Positions 13,301 through 25,300 of a stretch of 64,000 bases of DNA are shown here, piece after piece. Under the pieces are notes generated by a model. That model was not told the origin of the DNA. It ran no database searches and saw nothing but the letters and a program-made list of their open reading frames with translations. Both the position numbers and the translations under genes were made by a program. Origin of the DNA: Nocardia lijiangensis NBRC 108240 (GTDB taxonomy: Bacteria; Actinomycetota; Actinomycetes; Mycobacteriales; Mycobacteriaceae); contig NZ_BDBP01000016.1 of the NCBI RefSeq assembly GCF_001613045.1, forward strand, positions 62,001-126,000, read 5' to 3'. Numbering within the stretch: position 1 is the first letter of the stretch; every line of letters starts with the position of its first letter.

Positions 13301-16300
13301 CAGGACTGCGTCCATCCGTTGTGCGGTCAGCGACGCGATGATCCCGTCGTCGAGCACACCCGCGGCATGGATCACGCCCGTCAACGGCCACTGCGCCGGC
13401 GCTTCGGCAGGCAGCCCCGCCACCGCGTCGGCGTCGGTGACGTCGCAGGCCACCACCCGAACCTGTGCGCCCAGTTGCTCCAACTCGGCGCACAGCGGTG
13501 CCACGCCCTCGGCCCGCGGACCGCTGCGGCTCACCAGTAACAACGACCGCACGCCGTGCTCGGCCACCACGTGGCGGGCCACCACCGCACCCAAACCACC
13601 TGTGCCGCCGGTGATCAGCACCGTTCCCGTGCCGAAGGCGGAGGCATCATCGCCAGGTACGGAAGGCACCACGGTCGCGGGTCGGGTGAGCCGAGCGGTG
13701 TGGGTGACTCCGGCGCGCACGACCACTTGGGGTTCGCCGACGGCCATGACAGTGGCCGCGAGTTGCTCATCGATGCCGGTGTCCGCATCGACCAAGACGA
13801 TTCGGCCCGGATCTTCCGTCTGCGCTGTGCGCACCAAACCCCACACCGCGGCGCCGGCAAGGTCGGTGAGGTCTTCATCGGGCAGCGCGACCGCGCCGCG
13901 CGTGGCGATCAGCAGGGTGCTCGAGGCGAACCGGTCCTGATCCAGCCATGCCTGCACCACCTCGAGGATCCGCGCGACCTCGGAATGGGTGGCGGTCACC
14001 ACGTCGGTGCCGGTGTGTTCGTCCCACCCGAACCCGGCCTCGACCACCACCACCGGGGGTACCGGCGACTCCGGATCCAGGTCCCACCGACCCACGGCCA
14101 CATCTCGAGGTGCTACAGCCACCACCGCGGACTCGGACGCGGTCGGCGACCACACCAGTTCCAGTACCGGATCGGCCGCGCCCGCGGCAGCCACGGCGAG
14201 CTGCTCGAGTGGTATCGGCCGGGTCTTCACCGATCCCGACAACACCGGCTGTCCCTGCTCATCGGCTACCGACACCGACACCGACGATCCGGTCGTGGTC
14301 AGACGTACGCGCAGCACCGAGGCTCCGGCCGCGTGCAGCGACACCGATTCCCACGAGAACGGCAGCACGACCCGCCCGGCCGCGACCGTGAACGGTGAAT
14401 CAGGCTTTCCCGCACCGCTTTCGAGTACACCGGCCAGCAGTCCCGCCTGCAGGGCAGCATCCAGCAGTGCCGGATGGATCCCGAATCCTTCGGCTCGCAC
14501 CCCGGTGTCCACATCGACGGCGATCTCGGCGAACACCTCCGCACCGCGTCGCCACAGCGCCCGCACACCCTGGAACGCCGGACCGTAGTCGTAACCACGC
14601 GCCAGCAGCTCCGGGTACGCGGCCGCGACATCGATACCACTCGACGCGGCAGGCGGCCATGCCGCCGGTTCGGGTTCGGTCATGTCGTCGTGGGTGGTCA
14701 GCAGGCCCCGCGCGTGCAGTACCCACTGTCCGTCGCGGTCGTGTTCATCGCGGGAGTAGATCGATATCGGCCGCTGCGGGGACTCGTGTTCGGGCCCGCC
14801 GACGATGACATGGATCTGCACACCGCCTGCGGCGGGTAGCAGCAGTGGCGCCTGTAGCGTCAATTCCTCGATCACCGGACACCCGGTCACGGCGCCGGCA
14901 CGCAACGCCAGCTCCACAAACCCGGTGCCCGGCAACAACACCGACCCGGCCACCGCATGGTCGGCCAGCCAGGGCTGTGTCGCTACCGACAATCGGCCGG
15001 TCAACAGCACGCCACCGGACTCGGGCATCGACACCATCGCGCCCAGCAACGGATGGTCCACCGCACCCAAACCCACGGATTCGACACCCGCCGTGCCGGC
15101 AGCGGCCTCGAGCCAGTAGCGACGGCGCTGGAACGCATAGGTGGGCAACGCCACCCTATCCGTGCGGCGGCCTGCATACAGCGGCGTCCAGTCCACCCCT
15201 ACACCGACGACAGACGCTTGTGCCAGCGCGGACACGAACTGAGTCGGCTCGTCGATCGAGCGCCGGGCGGCCGCAACCACCGTCGACTTGGCCTCGACGG
15301 CCGGAGTCTCGACAAGACATTGCCGAGTCATCGCGGCCAGCACCGCATCCGGTCCGATCTCCACGAACCGCCGCACACCTGCCTCGACCAGAGCGTCGAT
15401 CCCTGGTGCGAACCGGACGCACCCCCGTACCTGCTCGACCCAGTACGCAGGATCGGTCAGCTCGGCAGCGACCACGACCGCCGAAACGTTCGACACGATC
15501 GGCAAGGACGGCTCGCGGTACGTCAATCCTTCGGCGACAGCGCGGAACTCGTCGAGCATCGGCTCCATCAACACCGAGTGGAACGCGTGGCTGACCCGTA
15601 GCCGGGAGGTCTTCACTCCATCCGCAACCAGCCGGTCAACGATCTCGTCTATCGCGGACACTTCCCCGGACAACACCACCGACGACGGGCTGTTCACCGC
15701 CGCCAACGACACCCGGCCGCCGAACTCGGCCAGCACCTCCAACGCCTCGGCCTCCGACACCGCGACCGCGAGCATTGCCCCGCCCTCCGGCAAGGCACCC
15801 ATCAACCGACCCCGCGCCACAACCAGCGCACACGCGTCCTCGAGCGACCACACCCCCGCCACATACGCCGCCGCCAACTCACCGATCGAATGCCCGATCA
15901 GCAGATCCGGTGTCACACCGAATGATTCGATCAACCGGAACAACGCCACCTCGAACGCGAACAACGCCGGCTGGGTGAATTCGGTCCGATCCAACACACC
16001 CTCGGTGTCGGCGAACATCAGCTCCTTCAAGGACAGCGCGGCGCTCCTCGATGGGTGGGCCCGACCCAACAACGGATCGACCTGCGCGCACACATCGTCG
16101 AACGCCGCCGCGAATACGGGAAACGCCTCGTACAGCCCCGCACCCATCCCCATCCGCTGCGCACCCTGCCCCGTGAACAGAAACGCCGTCTTCCCCGAAC
16201 CCGCCGACCCCTCGATCGTGCGCGGCGAACCCACCGCCAAATCGGCCAGACCCGCCAGCAGTTCGTCCCGATCCCGGCCGACGACGACACCGCGACGATC

Positions 16301-19300
16301 CAGCAATGCCCGCGAGTCCACCAATGACCGCGCCACCGACCAGATGTCGACCTCCGGGCGATCGGCCAACCACGCCCGCAACCGCTCGGCCTGCGCCCGC
16401 AGGCCCTCCTCCGATGTGGCCGAGATCGTCCACGCCACAGCGACATCGATGTCCGGCAAGGCCGATCCGTGCTCAGGCATCGATACCGCCTGGGCCGGAG
16501 CCTCCTCGATGATCACGTGCGCGTTGGTGCCGCTGACTCCGAACGAGGACACACCGGCGCGGCGAACCGTCCCTCCTGCGCGCCATGGCTCCGGCTGGGT
16601 GAGCAGGCGCACCGCGCCGGCCGACCAATCCACGTGCGGGGACGCCGTTTCCGCGTGCAAGGTCGGGGGCAGGGTTTCGTGGCGCAGCGACTGCACCATC
16701 TTGATCACGCCACCGACACCGGCCGCCGCGACGGTGTGACCGATATTCGATTTGATCGATCCGATGCGCAGCGGCTCCCGATCCCCACGCTCCTGCCCGT
16801 ATGCGGCGATCAACGCGTTGGCTTCGATGGGATCCCCCAGCGGAGTGCCGGTCCCGTGCGCTTCCACCGCATCCACGTCGGCGGGTGTGAGCCCGGCATT
16901 CGCGAGGGCCTGCGCGATCACTCGCTCCTGCGACGGACCGTTCGGCGCGGTCAGGCCATTGCTCGCACCGTCCTGATTCACCGCACTGCCTCGGACGACG
17001 GCCAGAATGTCATGGCCGAGCCGCTGCGCATCCGACAGCCGCTCCAGGACCAGGACGCCCACGCCCTCGGCGAAGGCCACACCGTCGGCCGCGGCGGAGA
17101 ACGCCTTGCAGCGGCCATCCGGCGACAGGCCGCGTTGCCGCGCGAAATCCACAGAGAGATACGGGGTTGCGGCCACGGTGACGCCGCCCGCCAAGGCCAG
17201 CGACGTTTCGCCCTGACGCAAGGCCTGACACGCCAAGTGCAAGGCCACCAACGACGACGAGCATGCGGTATCGATGGTGACCGCTGGTCCCTCGAGGCCG
17301 AACACGTAGGCGACGCGGCCGGAGACGACACTGTGGGTGGTGCCGGTCAGCCGGTACCCCTCGAGGTCGCCGGTGACGCGGTCGACATACCCCGAGGCGC
17401 ACGCACCCGCGAACACGCCGGTATCGCTGCCGCGCAACGTGATCGGGTCGATGCCGGATTCCTCCAGCGCCTCCCATGATGCTTCGAGCAGCAACCGTTG
17501 CTGCGGATCCATCGCCAGGGCTTCCCGCGGGCTGATTCCGAAGAATCCGGCGTCGAAATCAGCGGCGTCGTCGAGGAATCCGCCGCCACGGCTGTAGACC
17601 GTGCCGGGCCTATCCGGATCCTGGTCGATCAGCTGGTCGAGATCCCAGCCGCGATCGTCGGGGAATTCCGTGGTGGCATCGGTACCCGATCGCACCAGAT
17701 CCCACAACTGCTCCGGGGTTCGGACGCCACCGGGGAATCGGCAGCTCATGCCGACGATCGCGATGGGCTCGTCCACGCGGACGCGGCGCGACACCCGTGT
17801 CGTCGCGGAACCGGACGCTGTGCCCTCGATCTTGGAGTGCAAGAGGGTGGCAACCGCCGCGGCCGTGGGGTGGTCGAAGACCAGGGTGGACGGCAGCTGG
17901 ACGCCGGTGGCCTTCGACAGGCGGTTGCGGAACTCGACGCCGCCGAGCGAGTCGAATCCCAGTGCGTCGAATCGGGCGTCGGGGTTGATGTCTTCGGCGG
18001 CGCCGTGCCCCAGGACGGCTGCCACGTGCTCCCGGACCAGCTCGAGCACCACCGCGGATCGTTCGGCCTCTGGTACCCGGCTCAGTTGTGTGCCCAGCGA
18101 ACTCGACGAGGCCGCGGTCGGGGCTGTGGTGCGGGGCAGATAGCCGCGCAGCACCGCCGGCACCGCACCGTCGCGCGCTTCGCGCCGCAGCTGCGCCGGG
18201 TCGAACCCGATCGCAGCCAGGTGCGCGGCGGCGCGGCCGGTGGCCGCATCGAAAAGCCGGAGACCTTCATCGTTTCCGAGCGGGTGCAGACCGAGCCTTT
18301 CCCAGCGGGCGACGGCGCTGCGGTCCAGAGCGCCGGTCATACCGGCGCCGGAATTCCAGGGCCCCCACGCCAGCGAAATCGCGGACAGCCCTTCGGCTCG
18401 GCGACGGTGCGCCAGCGCGTCGAGGAACGCGTTGGCTGCCGCGTAGTTGCCCTGCCCCGCCGATCCGATCGTTGCCGCAACGGACGAGAAGAGCACGAAG
18501 GCCGACAGGTCACGATCGAGAGTGAGCTCGTGCAGATGCCATGCGGCCGCGGCCTTCGAGTCGAACACTCGCCGCAGTTGCTCGGCGGTCAGGCCTGCGA
18601 GGGTGCCGTCATCGAGGACGCCCGCCGCATGCACTACGCCGGTCAGCGGATGATCGGCCTCGATCGAATCCAGTAGCGCACGGAGGGCTGCTCGATCACC
18701 GACATCGCAGGCCGCCACCCTGACGGCGGCCCCAGCTTCCGACAGCTCGGATACCAGTTCCGTTGCACCAGCAGCCGTTTCGCCACTTCTGGACACCAGC
18801 AGCAAGCGGCGGACTCCGTGTGCGGTGACCAGGTGCCGGGCCACGAGCGCGCCGAGACCACCGGTGCCACCGGTTATCAGTACGGTGCCATCGCCAAATG
18901 ACAGTGTCGGGTGGGCCAGTGTCGCGTAGCGACTCGATGAGGGGTGGTGGTCGGGTGACGGGTGGGCCTGCCCCGGCTCGGCATCCTGCTCGGCTCGTGC
19001 TTTCGCGAGTCTGGGCACGAGCAATGCTCCGGCGCGCACCGCGACCTGCGGTTCGCCTGCCGCGATCACCGTACCGATCGGCATCGAACCGCCCAGGGGC
19101 GCAGCGGCCGACGGATCGTCATCGATGAGAACGAACCGGCCCGGATATTCGGATTGGGCGCTGCGCATCAGGCCCCAGACGGCTGCCGCGGCGAGATCCG
19201 GCGCCTCGCCCGGCAGTGCGACGCCTTTGGTGGTCACCACGACGAGCCGAGTGTCGGCCAGACGATCTTCGGCCAGCCAGGCCTGGACCGTCGCCAAGAC

Positions 19301-22300
19301 CGTTTCCAGGTGGCCGCGCACGGCCGCCGGATCGTCGGCCTCGGTGCTGTCCTGCGGATGCCAGATCACGACATCCGGAATTGTTTGTGCCGCCGCAAGT
19401 TCCGATGGGCTCGGCGAGCAGGTGTCGATTCCGGCGACCGGCGCCGAACCGAGGACGGCCATCCGTTCCGCGGACACACTCGGTGTCGCTGCCTCCGCGG
19501 GCGTCCACTGGACGCCGTAGAGATCGGCGTCGTCCCCGGCCAATGTGCCGCGCATCTGCCGTACGTCATAGGGCCGCATGACGACCGCGTCGACGGAGAC
19601 CACGGGCCGCCCGGAATCGTCCACGGTCGCCACGGAGATCGTCTCCGGGCCGGTCGCCGTGGCGATGACTCGCAGCTTCGTCGCCTTGACCAACGGCTGG
19701 TGCAGTCGCGCCCCGCCCCAGCGGAACAGCAACCGGCCGGTGTTCGGATCGCTGTCCTGATCGCGCCAGACGAGCCCTGCCAGACCGGCGTGCATCACCA
19801 GATCGAGCAGAGCGGGATGCAGATCGAACCGCTCCGGTTCCGGCGCGGCCGCGGTATTCAAGGTGATCTCGGAGAAGACTGTCCCACCCCGCTGCCATGC
19901 GGCGTCGACACCGAGGAACGCGGGACCGTATTCGAGTCCGGAGCCCTTCGCGATCTGCTCGGGAATCCATGCGGTGTCGAGGGTTTCGGCATCGACCGGC
20001 GGCCAAGCCGCATCGCGCAGCTGGTTCAGCAGAGCGTCTTCGCCGTCCCAGGAGGGGGCCAGTACGCCACTGGCGTTGCGCACCCATTCGCCCGCTCGGC
20101 GACCTGTCTTACGGAAGTAGAAGCTGAACTGCCGTCGCCCGGTCCGGTCCGGCTCCTGCACCGACACCTGGAGTTCGACCTCGTCGTCCTCCGACGGAAG
20201 GATCGGAGCCTCCAGGGTCAGCTCCTCGACGACGCCGCAACCTATTCTGCTGCCCGCCACGAGGAGGAACTCGACGAGCGTCGCACTCGGCAGCACCACG
20301 GTGCCGTAGGTCATATGGTCGGCGACCCACGGGTCGGTCGGCAGCGAGAACCGGCCGGTGAAAACGAACTCGTCCTTACCGGCCACCGGCACCACACCGG
20401 TGAGCAATGGGTGGCCGTGGGCGTCGCCGATGGCTTGGGGACGCGGCGGCAACCAGAATCGCTGGTGTTGGAAGGCGTACGTGGGCAGGGGAACTCGTTG
20501 CATCGCGCGGCGACCGAACAGTGGCGTCCAATCCACCCGCATGCCGGACGTGTGAGCGTGCGCCAACATCGTCAAGAACTGCTGGGGCTCATCGTGATCG
20601 CGGCGCGTAGCCGCGGCCACAACCGACGACTCCGCGCGCTCCGGCAGGGTCTGCCGGGTCAGCGCCGCCAGCACCGCGTCGGGCCCCACTTCCAGGAAGC
20701 GGCGCACACCGGAGTCGATCAACGTCTCGATACCCGGCGCGAATCGCACCGCGGCCCGCACTTGCCGAACCCAGTAGGCGGCTTCCATCATCTCGTCCCC
20801 GGCAAGCTGGCCGGAAACGTTCGATACCACGGGAAGGCGTGGCCGGTGATACGTCAAGCCCTTTGCGACAGACTCGAATTCGGCAAGCATCGGCTCCATC
20901 CGATGCGAGTGGAAGGCGTGGCTGACCCGCAGCCGCGACGTCTTCCGGCCACCCTCGACGAATCGAGCCTCGATTTCGGCGACCGCGTCCTCGTCGCCCG
21001 AGATCACCAGGGCCGCAGGCGCGTTCACCGCGGCGATTGACACTCGCTCGGGATACCGCGCGACGACATCATTCACTTCGGTTTCGGATGCTGCGATGGC
21101 CAGCATCGCTCCGCCCTCAGGCAACGCTCCCATGAGACGGCCGCGCGCTGCCACCAACCGGCAGGCATCCTCGAGCGACCACAGACCCGCGATGTACGCG
21201 GCGGCGACTTCGCCGATCGAGTGGCCGATCACCACGTCCGGGGTGATGCCGAACGACTCCAGCAAGCGATACAGCGCCACCTCGAAGGCGAACAATGCAG
21301 GCTGGGTGAACTCCGTCCGATCCAGAACCGTGGCATCACTACCGTCAGGTGCAGCGCCGCTGAACATGAGTTGCTTCAGCGAGCACTCCAACACCGGATC
21401 GAACTGAGCGCACACCGAATCCAACACGTCCGCGAATACCGGGAACGCCTCGGACAGACCGGCGCCCATACCGATCCGCTGTGCACCCTGACCGGTGAAC
21501 AAGAATGCCGTCGTCCCCGAACCGATGTCGCCCGCGATGACACCTGCGCCGGTTCCCGATTCGGCGAGATTCGCCAACCGCTCGAGCAGCTCGTCCCGAT
21601 CGTTGCCGAGGATCACACTGCGCGAGTCCAGCTGCGCTCGCGACGTCGCCAGTGCATACGCCGCATCCGCGACATCGATCTCCGGCCGCTCCGACAACCA
21701 GGCACGCAGCCGGGCGGCCTGCGCGCGCAGACCCGCCTCGCCCTTGCCCGACACCAGCAATGGGGTGACCGGCACAGCGATGTCCGCGCGTCGCTCCGCA
21801 TCGTCTTCGATGTCGCCCTCGGCAGCCCCCAGCGCTGCCGCAGGTGATTCTTCGAGGATCACGTGCGCGTTGGTGCCGCTGATCCCGAACGACGACACAC
21901 CGGCCCGGCGCACTCGATCGCCCGCGGTCCACGGTTCGGTTTCGGTCAGCAGACGTACCTCGCCCGCGGCCCAATCCACGTGGGGCGACGGCGTTTCGGC
22001 GTGCAGCGTCCGCGGCAGCCGCTCGTGCCGCATCGCCTGCACCATCTTGATCACACCGGCCACACCGGCGGCGGCCACCGTGTGGCCGATGTTCGATTTC
22101 AGGGAGCCGATCCGCAAGGGTTCGCGATCGCCGCGGTCCTGTCCGTAGGCGGCGATCAATGCCTGTGCCTCGATCGGATCGCCGAGAGTCGTGCCGGTCC
22201 CGTGCGCCTCCACGGCGTCCACGTCGACCGCCGAGATCCCCGCATTGGCGAGGGCCTGCGCGATCACCCGTTCCTGCGACGGACCGTTCGGCGCGGTCAG

Positions 22301-25300
22301 GCCATTGCTCGCACCGTCCTGATTCACCGCGCTACCGCGAACGACGGCCAGGATGTTGTGGCCGAGCCGCTGCGCATCCGAAAGTCGCTCGAGCACGAGC
22401 ACACCCGAACCCTCCGACCACGCCACACCGTCGGCGGCGGCGGAGAACGCCTTGCAGCGACCGTCCGGTGACAGGCCGCGCTGGCGGGAGAAGTCCACGT
22501 ACAGATACGGGCTCGCCGCGATGGTCACACCACCCGCGAGAGCCAGCGAGCTGTCGCCCTGGCGCAGCGCCTGGCACGCGAGATGCAACGCCACCAGCGA
22601 CGACGAGCACGCCGTATCCACCGTCACCGCGGGCCCTTCCAGGCCGAACACGTAGGCGACGCGGCCCGAGATGACGCTGTGCGAGGTACCGGTCAGCCGG
22701 AATCCCTCCAGGTCACCGGTCACCCGCCCGGAGTATCCCGACGAGCAGGCACCGGCGAAGACGCCGGTGTCGCTGCCCCGCAACGACACCGGGTCGATAC
22801 CCGCGTCTTCCAGGGCTTCCCAGGCTGTTTCGAGCAGCAGCCGCTGCTGTGGATCCATCGCCAGCGCTTCGCGAGGACTGATGCCGAAGAAACCCGGATC
22901 GAAATCGCCTGCGCTGCCGAGGAATCCACCGTGGCGGGTGTAGACCTTGCCCGGCTTATCGGGGTCCGGGTCGAAGAGCCGGTCCAGGTCCCAGCCGCGG
23001 TCGTCGGGGAACTCGCCGATCGCGTCCCGGCCCGCGGCCACCAGCTCCCACAGATCCTCGGCGGAGCGCACACCGCCCGGGAATCGGGCGCTCATGCCGA
23101 CGATGGCGATCGGTTCGTCCGCGGTCGCACGCCGCGAAGCCCGCCGCTGCCGAGTATCGGTTCCCGCGATCCGCGACCGTAGCAGCGCCGCAACCGCACT
23201 CGCGGTCGGATGGTCGAAGATGAGCGTCTTCGGCAGCGGCACACCGGTGGCGCGTATCAGGCGGTTCTGCAACTCCACCCCGCTGACGGAGTCGAAGCCG
23301 AACTCGGTGAACGGTAGATCGGGATGGATCGATCGAGCCGACTCGTGGCCTAACACGGCAGCGGCGTGCTCACGAACGATATCGAGAACTACTGTGTCGC
23401 GCTGGTATTCGGGAGCCGCCAGCAGTTTGCGTGCCAGCGGGCTGTCCTCCCACGCCGCGGTCGGCTCAATACCTTCGGAGACTTGCTCCTCGGTCGCCGC
23501 AACAACGTCGCTGACCACGGTGAGGCCACCGGAAGCGACCGGCGCACCGGCCCAGAAGTTGCGGCGCTGGAACGCGTATGGCGGCAGGTCGACCCGCGCC
23601 CCACCGGAGACCAGCGCGCGCGGATCCACCTGCACACCGGCGCAATGGGCCTGTGCCAGCGACGCCATGAACCGTTCCGGGCCACCCTCACCGCGCCGCA
23701 ACGATCCGACAACAGGCACGCCCTCGGCCGCACCGGCCGCCTCGGCGGTTACGCCGATGCCCATCGTGAGCACCGGATGCGGACTCGCCTCGATGAACCC
23801 GTTGATACCGTCGTCGATCAGCGCCGTAACGGCATCGGCGAATCGAACCGGTTCCCGCAATGACCGATACCAGTACTCGGCATCCAGTTCCGCCGTATCC
23901 AACCGGTCGGCGAATACGGTGGAAAAGAACGGCACCGACCCGGATTGCGGGCGGATCGGCTCCAGTTCCTCGAGCAGCCGATCACGCAGCCGCTCAACCG
24001 CTTTCGAATGCGATGCGTAGTCCACCGGAATCCGGCGGGCCCATACGCCGTCACGGGCGCAGCCGGCGAGGAAGTCCTCCATCGCCGAAACATCACCGGC
24101 TATCACACTTTGCGCCGGTCCGTTCACCGCCGCCAACGACAGCCGATCCCCGTACACCGACAAACGTTCCCGGACCGCATCCGCGCCGAGTCCGATCGAG
24201 GCCATACCGCCCTGTCCGGCCAGCTCATCGGCGACCGCCCGCGATCGGAGAGCCACCACACGCGCCGCATCGGACAGCGACAGTCCACCGGCAACGTAGG
24301 CGGCGGCGATCTCGCCCTGGGAATGGCCGATCACCACGTCCGGCTCCACACCGGCCGCTCGCCACATCCGGGCCAGCGAGACCATCACCGCGAACAGCGC
24401 CGGCTGCACCACATCCACACGATCCAGCGGGGGCGCCTCACCTTCGCCACGCAGCACCGCCGTCAGCGACCAGTCCACGTACGGCGCCAGCGCCGCTTCA
24501 CATTCCGTGATCGACTCCGCGAACGCGCCACCCGAAGCCAACAGCCCGAGCGCCATCCCCTCCCACTGGCTGCCCTGCCCCGGGAAGACGAACGCGACCC
24601 GCCGCTGCTCGGCCCGCGCGGTTGCCGGCTCGATCGCCACAGCGGGCGCGGCCGGATCGGCCAGCGCTGCCAATCCGGCCAGCAGCTCCGTTCGATCCCG
24701 TCCGACGACGCTGCCGCTCCACTCCATTCGGGCTCGCGTGGTCAGCAGCGAGTGCGCCACGTCGACTTCATCCAGCTCCGACCGGCGGAGCAGCCACTCC
24801 CGTAGCCGGGCCGCTTGCGCACGCACGCCGTCCTCGGTGCGGGCCGACACCACCAACGGCACCGCACCGGCCGCACCGTCCACCGTGGACGCGGCGGACC
24901 CGACGACCGGCGCCTCCTCCACGATCACGTGGGCATTCGATCCCCCCATACCGAACGACGACACGCCTGCGATGCGTACGCCCTCGACCGGCCAGTTCTC
25001 GGTGCCCGTCACAACCCGTAAACCCAAGTCCTCGAGTGGAATTCGCGGATTCGGTGTCTCGAAGTTCAGGCTGGCGACCAGTTCCCGGTTGCTCAGACAG
25101 AGCACGGTCTTGATGAGGCCCGCGATACCGGAAGCACCTTCCAGATGCCCGATATTCGTCTTGACCGATCCGACGGCCAGCGGCGCATCCTGCGCGCGGC
25201 TCACCCCGTAGGTTTCGCCGAGCGCGGCGGCCTCCACCGGATCACCGGCGGGTGTTCCGGTCCCGTGCAATTCGACGTACTGCACCGACGGCGCCTCGAC

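Noticed and set aside
2432..25113. Many long plus-strand open frames antisense to the PKS (for example 4499-7945)
   Set aside because: They mirror the codon structure of the PKS, have low-complexity Arg/His/Pro-rich translations and match no family; they arise from the GC bias of the real gene.
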